Shown here in pieces: positions 1 through 8,567 of a stretch of 32,953 nucleotides of DNA. The position numbers and the translations under genes are program-made. The notes beneath the pieces were generated by a model. The model had not been told where the DNA came from, searched no databases, and saw only the letters and a program-made list of their open reading frames with translations. Source of the DNA: an uncultured Gammaproteobacteria bacterium (GTDB lineage Bacteria; Pseudomonadota; Gammaproteobacteria; GCA-002705445; GCA-002716945); contig CAJWPJ010000009.1 of assembly GCA_913045115.1 (NCBI GenBank), positions 1-32,953 on the forward strand. The letters run 5' to 3'. Each line of letters begins with the position of its first letter. The first letter of the stretch is position 1.

Positions 1-637
1 CTGCAGAAATCAAGTAATTTTTTGATTTCAATTGATCTTCAATTAAATTCGAAAAGTATATCTTGTCCCAATTATCTCTCCCGAAGTTTGTGAATGTCCC
101 TCTCTTATAAGTTAAAAGTGATATTAAGATATTACAATTTATGCAGACAGGACATTTCTTACCAGTAGTAGGACTTAGTCCACTTGGTACATCAATAGAA
201 AAAACAAATACTTCTGATTTATTAATCTGATTAACTAAGTCAATATGCTCGTTATCAAGATCTCTATTAAACCCATAGCCAAAGATACAATCTACGATAC
301 AATTGAAGTCATCAAGTGAAAAACTTGTTATCAGATATTCTCTCAACTTTAATCTGTCAAGATAACAGGTATTCTTACTACTTTTTATAAAAAAAACTTT
401 GACATCGTAACCTTGTGATATTAGCTTTCGTGCGGCGAACATGCCATCTAAACCATTAGAGCCTGGGCCACAGATGAAAAGAAATTTATTCTTTAGTGAT
501 TTAGTCTTTGTAATGATTTTACATATGTAATCAGATGCCCTGTTTATGAGAAAATCACTATCATTAGCATTATACCTTTCCTCAATATTTTTGATTTCTA
601 CGGATGTAAGATCAGGATAAAAATGTACTATAGACAT
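1..637 (-). CDS. nnr: NAD(P)H-hydrate epimerase domain, bifunctional Nnr protein (partial, cut by window edge)
   Basis: Translating the minus strand from the ATG at 637 gives an open frame of 212 codons that runs off the window at base 1. The protein carries YjeF_N (NnrE) signatures: CGPGSNGLDGMFAARKL at about residues 56-72 (family GPGNNGGDG loop), DCIFGYGFNRDL (family D-x-IFGTGL) and SIDVPSGLSPTTG. NnrE interconverts the R and S epimers of damaged, hydrated NAD(P)H so that the dehydratase domain can repair it. The full-length protein normally continues into the ADP-dependent dehydratase NnrD, which would lie outside the window. It is the last visible gene of rluC-sppA-nnr, starting 3 bases after the sppA stop. 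Second residues of the glycine loop differ slightly from consensus (GSNGLDG), but the overall pattern is clear. Confidence 0.85.
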   Translation of the reverse strand, partial: MSIVHFYPDLTSVEIKNIEERYNANDSDFLINRASDYICKIITKTKSLKNKFLFICGPGSNGLDGMFAARKLISQGYDVKVFFIKSSKNTCYLDRLKLREYLITSFSLDDFNCIVDCIFGYGFNRDLDNEHIDLVNQINKSEVFVFSIDVPSGLSPTTGKKCPVCINCNILISLLTYKRGTFTNFGRDNWDKIYFSNLIEDQLKSKNYLISA

Positions 638-640
638 TCT

Positions 641-1531
641 TTAATTAATATTTGATTCAGTAAAATAATAAAATGTTGATTTTAGAATTTGCTGTATAAC
701 ATCATTATCACGATTATATTTTTGGATCGGCAAATTTGCATATCTGTTACTTTTTAGGTCATACAATGAAGAAAGGCCGTCTACTAAGCCCAGTGATAAA
801 GCCTCACTACCCGTGTAAAATAAACCAGAGTATACAGATGCATCAGGAGTTAGCTTATTTGCCCTACTCTTTTTCAAATCAACAATAAATTGATTATGGA
901 TTTGATCTGTTAATTTTTTCAGGTGGCTATATTGCTCTGATGAAAGCTCATGAAATGGATCAAGGATAAGCTTATTTTTTCCAGAGTATATAGTTCTAGA
1001 TTTAATACCTAGTTTATCAAAGAAACTTCTTACATCGTAGCTGTCCAGTCTGACCCCAATTGAACCGACAATGCTAGTTTGTGATGCATAAATTTCATCA
1101 GCAGCCATGGCTATATAATAGCCGCCAGAGGCACCTACGTCTTCTATAATTGAAATGATCTCTTTAGTGCTCTCTTCTTTTAATTTTATAATTTCATCAT
1201 AAATTATTTTTGATTGAGTTGCGCTTCCGCCACCACTGTTAACCTTGATAATTATCACAGATGAGTTTTCATTGTCACTAGCTTGTTTTAATAGAGGAAT
1301 GATATTTTCTGCACTGGATTGAGTTTCAGATGCTATGAGACCATTTATTTCAATAACAGCAATGTGAGGTTGACTAAAATTTATGTCTTTAGCTAAAGGA
1401 ATTAAAAAAAGTATTGAAATAAAAAAGAGAAAAAATATGATCCTAAAAATGATTCTATTTCTATAATCTCTTTTTCTCTCTGAGATTAAAACAGATACTA
1501 TTTTATCTAATGTTTTGTTGTCATCAGTCAT
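641..1531 (-). CDS. sppA: Signal peptide peptidase SppA-type serine protease (S49, short form)
   Basis: A 296-residue membrane-anchored S49 peptidase that degrades cleaved signal peptides in the inner membrane. One N-terminal transmembrane segment (about residues 27-46, IIFRIIFFLFFISILFLIPL) follows a charged cytoplasmic stretch. The protease core has the oxyanion region VNSGGGSA (about 98-104), the nucleophile in DVGASGGYYIAMAADEI (Ser135) and the general-base lysine in SGKNKLILDPF (Lys187 by alignment with the E. coli YKSAVEPF motif). The Ser-Lys spacing of 52 fits the family. It has a single S49 domain, like Bacillus SppA and many proteobacterial short forms, rather than the duplicated 618-residue E. 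coli protein. Its start overlaps the end of rluC by 8 bases and its stop lies 3 bases before nnr, so the three are probably cotranscribed. Confidence 0.9.
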   Translation of the reverse strand: MTDDNKTLDKIVSVLISERKRDYRNRIIFRIIFFLFFISILFLIPLAKDINFSQPHIAVIEINGLIASETQSSAENIIPLLKQASDNENSSVIIIKVNSGGGSATQSKIIYDEIIKLKEESTKEIISIIEDVGASGGYYIAMAADEIYASQTSIVGSIGVRLDSYDVRSFFDKLGIKSRTIYSGKNKLILDPFHELSSEQYSHLKKLTDQIHNQFIVDLKKSRANKLTPDASVYSGLFYTGSEALSLGLVDGLSSLYDLKSNRYANLPIQKYNRDNDVIQQILKSTFYYFTESNIN

Positions 1532-2441
1532 TGCATGTCTCTAATATAGATAATACTTCTTTTAATTCAATAGGTAAATCTAATATAAACTCATATTTTT
1601 CATCATAGAAGAATGATAAATAAAATGAATGTAAAAATAATCGTCGTAAATTAATTTTTTTATTGTTCTCTCTGTGATTTTGATTATTATATTTTATATC
1701 TCCAGCTATTGGGTGACCCAAGGATGCTGCATGTAATCTAATCTGATGAGTTCTTCCTGTTTCGATTTCAATTTCTACGTAGCTGTATGATTTAAATCTT
1801 TTCAGCAACTTTATCTTAGTATATGCATATTTTCCCTTAATATTATCCAGAGTCATTTTTTTTTCAAATACATCTTTAGATATTTTAGACTCTATCTCAA
1901 TAACATCTCTGTCAAGAGTACCTAATAATAATGCATAATATTTTTTTTTAACATTCCCTGCTAAAAACTGCTTTCCTAAATAAGATGCTGACTTGTAATT
2001 CTTAGAGACCAACAAACATCCAGAGGTAGATTTATCTAATCTATGAACTAATGAAAGCTCTTTGTTTTGTGAGACTGATCTCAGAGAAGTAAGAAAATCG
2101 AATTTTTGATTTGTACCAGAGTGAACCGCAATTCCGCTTGGTTTATTAATTAAAAGAAATTTTTCATTTTCATACTCTACGAACGAATTTGGGTCTTGGA
2201 GTATTTCCTGAGATATTCTCTCATCTTTGATTAAGTATGGAGGTATTCTTATGATATCGTCTTTGACTATCCTATATGAAACCTGTTTTCTGCCTGAATT
2301 TACTCGAACTTGGCCACTCCTGACAAGTTTATATATTAGACTTTTAGGAGCATTTTTTAGTTGTTTAATGAGAAAATTATCTAACCTTTGGCCGCTTGAT
2401 TCCTCATTTATCTCAAAGATATTGGACTTTTTAGTATTCAT
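1524..2441 (-). CDS. rluC: 23S rRNA pseudouridine(955/2504/2580) synthase RluC
   Basis: A 305-residue RluA-family pseudouridine synthase. An S4 RNA-binding domain occupies about residues 18-75 (QRLDNFLIKQL, SLIYKLVRSGQVRVN), followed by the catalytic domain with LINKPSGIAVHSG and the signature LVHRLDKSTSGCLLVSK, in which Asp136 is the catalytic aspartate. TGRTHQIRLHAASLGHPIAGD is the usual C-terminal family motif. RluC modifies positions 955, 2504 and 2580 of E. coli 23S rRNA. Assignment to RluC rather than RluD is supported by position: it is divergent from rne, as in E. coli and most gammaproteobacteria. A short AGG lies 5 bases before the ATG. The following sppA overlaps its 3' end. Confidence 0.93.
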   Translation of the reverse strand: MNTKKSNIFEINEESSGQRLDNFLIKQLKNAPKSLIYKLVRSGQVRVNSGRKQVSYRIVKDDIIRIPPYLIKDERISQEILQDPNSFVEYENEKFLLINKPSGIAVHSGTNQKFDFLTSLRSVSQNKELSLVHRLDKSTSGCLLVSKNYKSASYLGKQFLAGNVKKKYYALLLGTLDRDVIEIESKISKDVFEKKMTLDNIKGKYAYTKIKLLKRFKSYSYVEIEIETGRTHQIRLHAASLGHPIAGDIKYNNQNHRENNKKINLRRLFLHSFYLSFFYDEKYEFILDLPIELKEVLSILETCND

Positions 2442-2456
2442 CTTGCCTAAATATAT

Positions 2457-2485
2457 TTGATGATAACACCAAACGTTGCTATATT
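2457..2485 (+). promoter_or_regulatory. Candidate sigma-70 promoter for rne
   Basis: TTGATG (2457-2462) and TATATT (2480-2485) are separated by exactly 17 bases, giving 4/6 and 5/6 matches to the -35 and -10 consensus. Transcription would start near 2492 and leave a leader of about 147 nt before rne. This is inferred from sequence alone in an AT-rich region, so chance matches are possible. Confidence 0.5.
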
Positions 2486-2502
2486 AGTGTCTGGTAAAGT
2501 TC

Positions 2503-2524
2503 AAATGTATTAATATATACATTT
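2503..2524. repeat. Inverted repeat in the rne leader
   Basis: AAATGTAT and ATACATTT are perfect 8-base arms around a 6-base loop, TAATAT. The repeat lies in the untranslated leader of rne, downstream of the predicted start of transcription. In E. coli the rne leader forms hairpins through which RNase E cleaves its own mRNA; this hairpin could play that part but is short and AT-only apart from one G-C pair. It could equally be a protein-binding palindrome for the divergent rluC/rne pair. Confidence 0.4.
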
Positions 2525-2638
2525 TATTAGAATAAAGAACATTTATAAATATTTATAAAAAATTAAGCGCCTAGATGATAAATACACCTAATTTTGCGCA
2601 TTTAGAAAAATATAAAATTATGATTAAAAGGATTCACA

Positions 2639-4447
2639 ATGAAAAAAATATTACTCAACGCCTCACAGAAGGAAGAGGTGAGGCTCGCTGTTGTAGAGAA
2701 CAACAAGCTTACAGATTTAGATATAGATTTTCCGTCAAGGAACATAAAATCGAACATTTACAAAGGTGTTATCTCCAGAGTTGAACCTAGTCTGGAGGCT
2801 GCATTTATAAATTTTGGTAGGAAGAGACATGGCTTTCTTCCATTCAAGGAAATAACTCCAGATCTATTTTCAAGCTCTAATAAGTCTTCTCGTGATTGTC
2901 TTAAGGCAGGCAAGGAAATTATAGTTCAAGTAGATAAAGAAGAGCGTGGTAACAAAGGTGCTGCTCTTACAACATATCTTAGTCTTGCAGGAAAATATCT
3001 TGTTCTGCTTCCAAAAAATCCTTCGACTGGTGGTATCTCTAGGCGAATTGAGGGAGATGATAGAATCAAAGCAAAAAAATTAATAGGCGGTCTTGATGTC
3101 CCAGAAGGTATGAGTGTTATCTTGAGAACATCAGGTTTAGAATCCTCTCAAGAATCAATTAAATGGGATATAGAATACTTAATACAAATATATGAATCAG
3201 TACTAGAAACTTCAATCCAGCAAGATGCTCCATTCCTAATATATCAAGAGAGTAGTATGATGGCTCGACTTATAAGGGATTATTGCGATGAATCTGTAGA
3301 TGAGGTTTATATTGATGATAAAGATTTTTTTGATAACTTTATCAGTGCGAAAAAGCTATTTTTACCTCATCACGATGTGAAAACAGAGCATCACAGTGAC
3401 CTCACTCCTATATTTAGTAAGCATAAAATTGAACGTCAGGTTCAGACTGTCTATAAAAGAAATATAAACCTGCCATCAGGTGGAAATATTGTCATTGACT
3501 CAACTGAAGCGTTGGTCAGTATTGATGTTAATTCTGCCAGATCAACGAAAGGGAGTGATATCGAAGAAACTGCGTTGAATACCAATATAGAAGCTGCCGT
3601 GGAGATATTAACACAACTCAAGCTTAGAGATATAGGTGGTTTAATAGTTATTGACTTTATAGATATGATGTCTATTAATTCACAAAAAAATGTGATGCGT
3701 AAAGTGGCAGAGTATTCCAAGAAAGATAAAGCAAAAATACAATTTGCAAGAATATCAAAATTTGGATTAATGGAATTATCAAGACAAAAATTAAAATCAT
3801 CAATCATCCAAAATAATTACGAAAATTGTCCAACTTGTGATGGTACAGGCCAGATAAAGTCACTGTCGTCACTCGCTATTTCTTTATTAAGGATTATTGA
3901 AGAAGAAGCTATTAATACAAAGAGCAAAGAGACTGTTTACCTTCCAGTAAGATTAGCTACGTATTTGTTGAATGAAAAAAAAGATACTATAAAAAACATA
4001 GAATCAAGGCATGGTGTTGAAATTAAAATTGTTCCTGATCCTGAATTAGATACCTCGAGTTATGAGATTGATAATGAGGGCTTGGAAGAAGCTGAATTCA
4101 AAAAGAAGATTAAAAACAATCAAAGGGATAATAAGAAAAATAAAAATACAGATGCGGCTGATGGGATGGTAATACAGGATAAAGAAGTAGCATTGATGTC
4201 TGCAGTCAAACCTAAAACAATACCCCCCAAGCCTTCTTCAAAAGAAAACCGACATATTAAAAAAACTAATATTTTCAAAAGGATTATCCAATTGATATTC
4301 GGCCAGAAAGAGTCAGACGGACTATCTAAAAAACCAAGGAGATATTATAATAAAAACAGAAGATACAACAAAAACTATAAATATAACAAATACAAATCTA
4401 ATAATAAAAAGAGCTATACAAGAGGCCCTAGACAAAAGAATAACTAG
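2639..4447 (+). CDS. rne: Ribonuclease E/G family endoribonuclease (RNase E with short tail)
   Basis: A 602-residue RNase E. The N-terminal S1/5'-sensor region (NIYKGVISRVEPSLEAAFINFG, about 39-60, then RKRHGFLPFKEI) closely follows E. coli RNase E. The DNase I-like catalytic part has Asp296 (VSIDVNSAR) and Asp339 (IVIDFIDM), the Mg2+ ligands, with the same 43-residue spacing as E. coli D303/D346. Cys397 and Cys400 in CPTCDGTG form the zinc link. The tail after about residue 490 is only about 110 residues against about 500 in E. coli. It contains a possible amphipathic membrane helix (IFKRIIQLIFG, about 545-555) and a Tyr/Asn/Lys/Arg-rich end. AAAGGA at 2627-2632, 6 bases before the ATG, supports this start. 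RNase E processes rRNA and tRNA and initiates mRNA decay. mltF follows after 2 bases. Confidence 0.95.
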   Translation: MKKILLNASQKEEVRLAVVENNKLTDLDIDFPSRNIKSNIYKGVISRVEPSLEAAFINFGRKRHGFLPFKEITPDLFSSSNKSSRDCLKAGKEIIVQVDKEERGNKGAALTTYLSLAGKYLVLLPKNPSTGGISRRIEGDDRIKAKKLIGGLDVPEGMSVILRTSGLESSQESIKWDIEYLIQIYESVLETSIQQDAPFLIYQESSMMARLIRDYCDESVDEVYIDDKDFFDNFISAKKLFLPHHDVKTEHHSDLTPIFSKHKIERQVQTVYKRNINLPSGGNIVIDSTEALVSIDVNSARSTKGSDIEETALNTNIEAAVEILTQLKLRDIGGLIVIDFIDMMSINSQKNVMRKVAEYSKKDKAKIQFARISKFGLMELSRQKLKSSIIQNNYENCPTCDGTGQIKSLSSLAISLLRIIEEEAINTKSKETVYLPVRLATYLLNEKKDTIKNIESRHGVEIKIVPDPELDTSSYEIDNEGLEEAEFKKKIKNNQRDNKKNKNTDAADGMVIQDKEVALMSAVKPKTIPPKPSSKENRHIKKTNIFKRIIQLIFGQKESDGLSKKPRRYYNKNRRYNKNYKYNKYKSNNKKSYTRGPRQKNN

Positions 4448-4449
4448 CT

Positions 4450-5760
4450 GTGCTTAAGATTATTTTGAGATTTCTCATAGGTATAGCTGTTTTTACTAGT
4501 TCATATATTTTTTACACTAACTTTACCTATAGCTCTCTCGAAAATATTAAAAATAAAAAAAATATCTCTGTTAGGTTTCAAAACTTACCTGAAATGCTTT
4601 TACCAAATAAAGAAAATATTACAGGGTATCAATATGAGCTACTGAATGAATATCTAAATACATTTGGAAAAAACAAGTTAATACTTGCAGATAATCTATA
4701 CGACATAGATATATTTTATACAACATATATATGTCCAAATTGTCTAGTTGTAAATAAAGAGGACTTACTTTTAATCACAAATCAAAATAGTGGAATGGGT
4801 AATGATGTAGACATAGTTAGATCATTTGAAAATATTGATCTAGGATACCCTTTCTTAACAAGTTTTGAAATAAGCTATTCAGACAGCTCTACTGATGAGC
4901 TTATATATAATATTAATAATAATTTAGTCACAAATGCAATAGTTACAAGAAGTACGTATTTATTTTACAAGAAATATTTTCCGAGCCTTCGTATAAAGAA
5001 GGTCCTAGGTAAAGTAAACTTGGTATGGAAATTTCCTAATGATGATGGTTCTATCCTTGAAAGTGCAAAATACTTTTTAGACTCTGAAAATTCAAAAGAG
5101 TTTATTAATATGCTTGAGGAAAAATATTACTCAAAGAACAGTATATCATCTTATATTTTTATTGGATCTAGAGTATTTATATCAGATATGCTGACGAAAC
5201 TACCACGATATGAGTCTTTATTCAAAAATTCATCTGAAAAATTTAAATTGGATTGGAAATTACTTGCATCTATTTCATACCAAGAGTCACAGTGGAATAA
5301 CAACGCGGTTTCCCCTACTGGCGTGAAAGGGCTAATGATGCTAACTATAGGCACAGCTGAGATGTTGAATGTTGATAGATTGATACCAAAGGAGAGTATT
5401 TTTGGTGGAGCTCAATATTTTAGTAGGCTTCTTGAAAAGTATTCTAATTATAGTGATGAAACAAAAATCAACCTAGCTCTTGCGGCTTACAACGCAGGTC
5501 CTAATCATATTAATGATATAATTTTATTAGCAGATAAAAATGGTGATAACATAAATAATTGGAGCACTCTCAAAGGCTATTTGTATAAACTTAATCAAAA
5601 AAAATACTACAAAAAAATGAAATATGGTTACGCTCGAGGCTGGGAAGCAGTCCAATATATTGAAAATGTAAAACAATATTATGATATAATTAGTTTTTTG
5701 GATAACAAAGATAAAATAAACAGCAACCAAATATTTAATGAGGTCCCGAGTACACTATGA
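4450..5760 (+). CDS. mltF: Membrane-bound lytic murein transglycosylase MltF-like
   Basis: A 436-residue protein with an uncleaved signal or N-terminal membrane segment (about residues 3-22). A divergent periplasmic solute-binding-like region follows (about 40-230), then a C-terminal SLT lysozyme-like domain (about 262-410). The catalytic glutamate is Glu279 in [22 protein letters not shown] and [15 protein letters not shown] are the other family motifs. It cleaves the MurNAc-GlcNAc bond of peptidoglycan, releasing 1,6-anhydro products. This two-part architecture matches E. coli MltF (YfhD). The start is GTG, 2 bases after the rne stop, and the stop overlaps the dapD ATG as ATGA, so it is in the rne transcript. 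Two cysteines (YICPNC, about 94-97) in the periplasmic part could form a disulphide. Confidence 0.88.
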   Translation: MLKIILRFLIGIAVFTSSYIFYTNFTYSSLENIKNKKNISVRFQNLPEMLLPNKENITGYQYELLNEYLNTFGKNKLILADNLYDIDIFYTTYICPNCLVVNKEDLLLITNQNSGMGNDVDIVRSFENIDLGYPFLTSFEISYSDSSTDELIYNINNNLVTNAIVTRSTYLFYKKYFPSLRIKKVLGKVNLVWKFPNDDGSILESAKYFLDSENSKEFINMLEEKYYSKNSISSYIFIGSRVFISDMLTKLPRYESLFKNSSEKFKLDWKLLASISYQESQWNNNAVSPTGVKGLMMLTIGTAEMLNVDRLIPKESIFGGAQYFSRLLEKYSNYSDETKINLALAAYNAGPNHINDIILLADKNGDNINNWSTLKGYLYKLNQKKYYKKMKYGYARGWEAVQYIENVKQYYDIISFLDNKDKINSNQIFNEVPSTL

Positions 5761-6566
5761 CAAAGAATGATTTAATTAATGACGCATTTGAAAATGGCAT
5801 AAACGAAAAAAATAAAAGTGAAGTGGAAAAAGAAGTTCAGAAAACTATATCTGACTTAAACCTTGGAAAAACAAGAGTGGCTGAAAATGTAAGTGGAATA
5901 TGGCAAGTAAATGAATCTGCAAAAAAAGCAATACTTTTATCATTCAAGCTTAATGCCAATAAGTGTATAGAGACAAACTATACAAAGTTCTATGATAAGG
6001 TTGATTCTAAATTTTCTCATACATCTGAAAAATACTTAAAAGAAAATAATATAAGAGTAGTTCCACAAGCAATTGCACGTTACGGTTCTTTTATAGACAA
6101 AAATGTTGTTCTCATGCCCTCTTTTGTAAATATTGGAGCGTATGTTGGAGAAGGAACTATGGTAGATACTTGGGCTACAGTAGGGTCATGTGCGCAAATA
6201 GGTGCAAATGTTCATTTGTCAGGTGGAGTGGGTATTGGTGGCGTATTAGAGCCGCTTCAAGCTTCGCCTACAATCATTGAGGATAACTGCTTCATAGGAG
6301 CTCGCTCTGAAGTTGTCGAAGGTGTTATAGTCAGAAAAAATTCTGTAATATCAATGGGTGTTTTTATAGGCAAAAGCACTAAGATTTATGATAGAGAAAC
6401 TAAAACCGTGAGTTATGGTGAAGTTCCCGAAGGATCTGTTGTTGTATCGGGGTCACTTCCATCAAAAGATGGATCATGTAATTTGTACTGCGCCGTCATT
6501 GTAAAAAAAGTTGACGAGAAGACTTTAAGTAAGGTGGGTATTAATGAAATTCTGCGAGAAGCATAG
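5757..6566 (+). CDS. dapD: 2,3,4,5-tetrahydropyridine-2,6-dicarboxylate N-succinyltransferase
   Basis: A 269-residue DapD, close to the 274 of E. coli. It transfers succinate from succinyl-CoA to tetrahydrodipicolinate in the diaminopimelate/lysine pathway, which supplies both lysine and the peptidoglycan crosslinking residue. The helical N-terminal domain (about 1-100) is followed by hexapeptide turns of a left-handed beta-helix ([38 protein letters not shown], stated here only by its family landmarks). Asp137 in MVDTW is the probable catalytic acid. The end, [22 protein letters not shown], is the normal DapD C-terminus. The ATG overlaps the mltF stop by 4 bases. Its last 26 bases overlap the convergent ligA. 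Confidence 0.95.
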   Translation: MTKNDLINDAFENGINEKNKSEVEKEVQKTISDLNLGKTRVAENVSGIWQVNESAKKAILLSFKLNANKCIETNYTKFYDKVDSKFSHTSEKYLKENNIRVVPQAIARYGSFIDKNVVLMPSFVNIGAYVGEGTMVDTWATVGSCAQIGANVHLSGGVGIGGVLEPLQASPTIIEDNCFIGARSEVVEGVIVRKNSVISMGVFIGKSTKIYDRETKTVSYGEVPEGSVVVSGSLPSKDGSCNLYCAVIVKKVDEKTLSKVGINEILREA

Positions 6567-8544
6567 CTAGTTCTTTTTCATATAGTATTTTAATGCCATA
6601 GCTTTGTGCCTTTTCCAGTTTACTCCCAGGTTTATTTCCACAAATAAGTAAATTAGTTTTCTTTGAGAGGGTATTTGATATCTTATATCCATTAGCTTCT
6701 AAAATCTCTGATAAATCTGATCGTTTATAGTTATCAAAACTTCCTGTTATTACAACACTTAATAGATTTTCGGTTTTATTTTTTTTATAGATTACATCTA
6801 TTCCGGATGATATTAAATTAGTTATATTTGATACATTCGAGCTGTCCTTAAAAAATGAAATAATATTTGTTGCAACAACTGGGCCAATATCATTTATTCC
6901 TACTAAATCATCATATTTACATCGGAGTAATTTATTAAGTGACTCAAACTCTGTGGCTAGAGCTCTTGCAGATGATTCTCCAACCTCTTTGATACCTAAT
7001 GCATATATGAATTTGCTGAACATAACTTTTTTTGAAGAATCAATAGATAACAAATAATTTTTGATTGATTTTTCACCAACTCGATCTAATTTCTGAAAAT
7101 CACTCTCAGTTAAAGTGAATAAGTCTGAGCTTCTCAAAATTATTTTTTTGGATACCAATTCCTTGATTATTTGATTTCCGATCCCTTGAATATTCATAGC
7201 TTTTCTTGCAATAAAATGAATAATAGATTGTTCAATTTGCGGTATACATTTTTTATGGTTGGTGCATTTATAGGCTACCTGATTATCAATTTTTATAAGT
7301 GTGCTATTGCAACTTGGACATTTCTTAGGTGGTATTATTTTTTTTACACTTTTTCTTTTACTAAGTTCAACTCTATCAATATCTGGTATTACATCACCTG
7401 CTCTTTTTACATACACATAATCACCTATATGAATATCTTTTAAGCTTATCTCGGAAAAATTATGCAAGGTTGCTCTTGCAACTTTAACTCCACCAATATT
7501 AATCGGTTCTAACTCTGCAACAGGTGTGATAGTACCTGTCCTTCCCACCTGGTAAGTAACGCTCAAAATACGCGATAATGATTCCAAAGACTTAAATTTA
7601 TATGCAATAGCCCATTTTGGGGATTTAGATGTAAAGCCAAGTGATTTATACTTGTCAAAAGAGTTAACACGATAGACAAGACCATCGATTTCATACGGCA
7701 TGCTTTCTCTCTGTTTACTCATTTCCTCAAAATAAGATAAACACTCATTGATACCTGAAAGGACTCTTGAGTATTTATTAATGGGAAAGCCTATATCATT
7801 AAAATGAGCGAACAAGTCACTATGCTTTTTAAAGTTGATAAATGAATCAGTCTGAGCAATGCCGTGTAAAAATAATCTCAATCTTCTAGAGTTAGCTACA
7901 GCAGGATCTAATTGCCTAATGCTGCCTGCTGCAAGATTTCTAGGGTTCGAGTATTCTTTTTGCTTTTTTATACGCAATTCTTGATTGATATCGGTAAAAT
8001 CTTTTTTATCAATAAAAACTTCGCCTCTAATTGAAAATTTTTTTGGTAAAGAGGCATTATCAATTACCATCGGTAAAGATTTTATAGTTTTAACATTCTG
8101 AGTAACATCCTCTCCCACATAGCCGTCACCACGAGTTGTGGCATTGTGATAGAGGCCATTTTCATAGCTAATATTCACAGCTAATCCATCAAATTTAGGT
8201 TCGGCAAACATCTCTATATCATTGATATTATTATTGGTATTTAACTTATCATAGAAATCTATAAAATCATTTTCTGTTGCAGCATTAGACAAAGATAACA
8301 TTGGTTGTTCATGTTCTCTCTTTTCAAAGTAATCAAGTAGTTGCGAGCCAACTCTTTGCGTGGGAGAGCCCTCAGAAATAATAGACGGATACTTATTTTC
8401 AATATCCTTGAGCTCTTTATAAAGATGATCGTACTCAGTATCGCTAATAACCGGTGAATCATATGTATGGTAAAGAAGATTATGCTTATTTATAACATCT
8501 ATTAATTTAAGATACCGGTATTTAATTTTTTTTTCCTTTGTCAT
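6541..8544 (-). CDS. ligA: NAD-dependent DNA ligase LigA
   Basis: A 667-residue bacterial NAD+-dependent ligase that seals nicks in replication and repair. Domains in order are: the NAD-binding Ia domain (about 1-65); an adenylation domain with the nucleophile Lys117 in [11 protein letters not shown]; the OB fold ([16 protein letters not shown]); a four-cysteine zinc finger (CPSC...KCTNHKKC); helix-hairpin-helix repeats ([40 protein letters not shown]); and a C-terminal BRCT domain (about 590-667). Length equals that of E. coli LigA. It follows smc after 23 bases. In Pseudomonas and many relatives zipA sits between these two genes; it is absent here. The stop lies inside the last codons of dapD on the other strand. 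Confidence 0.97.
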   Translation of the reverse strand: MTKEKKIKYRYLKLIDVINKHNLLYHTYDSPVISDTEYDHLYKELKDIENKYPSIISEGSPTQRVGSQLLDYFEKREHEQPMLSLSNAATENDFIDFYDKLNTNNNINDIEMFAEPKFDGLAVNISYENGLYHNATTRGDGYVGEDVTQNVKTIKSLPMVIDNASLPKKFSIRGEVFIDKKDFTDINQELRIKKQKEYSNPRNLAAGSIRQLDPAVANSRRLRLFLHGIAQTDSFINFKKHSDLFAHFNDIGFPINKYSRVLSGINECLSYFEEMSKQRESMPYEIDGLVYRVNSFDKYKSLGFTSKSPKWAIAYKFKSLESLSRILSVTYQVGRTGTITPVAELEPINIGGVKVARATLHNFSEISLKDIHIGDYVYVKRAGDVIPDIDRVELSKRKSVKKIIPPKKCPSCNSTLIKIDNQVAYKCTNHKKCIPQIEQSIIHFIARKAMNIQGIGNQIIKELVSKKIILRSSDLFTLTESDFQKLDRVGEKSIKNYLLSIDSSKKVMFSKFIYALGIKEVGESSARALATEFESLNKLLRCKYDDLVGINDIGPVVATNIISFFKDSSNVSNITNLISSGIDVIYKKNKTENLLSVVITGSFDNYKRSDLSEILEANGYKISNTLSKKTNLLICGNKPGSKLEKAQSYGIKILYEKELAMLLAEFH

Positions 8545-8567
8545 TTAAAAAGATTTTTAAAAAAAGA

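Noticed and set aside
1-6. CTGCAG (PstI site) at the very start of the window
   Set aside because: Could hint at a library clone end, but the coding frame of nnr runs through it without any sign of vector; probably coincidence.
2575-2784. Plus-strand open frame of 69 codons across the rne start
   Set aside because: It overlaps the start of rne in another frame, has no family-like sequence, and the rne ribosome-binding site and homology are decisive.
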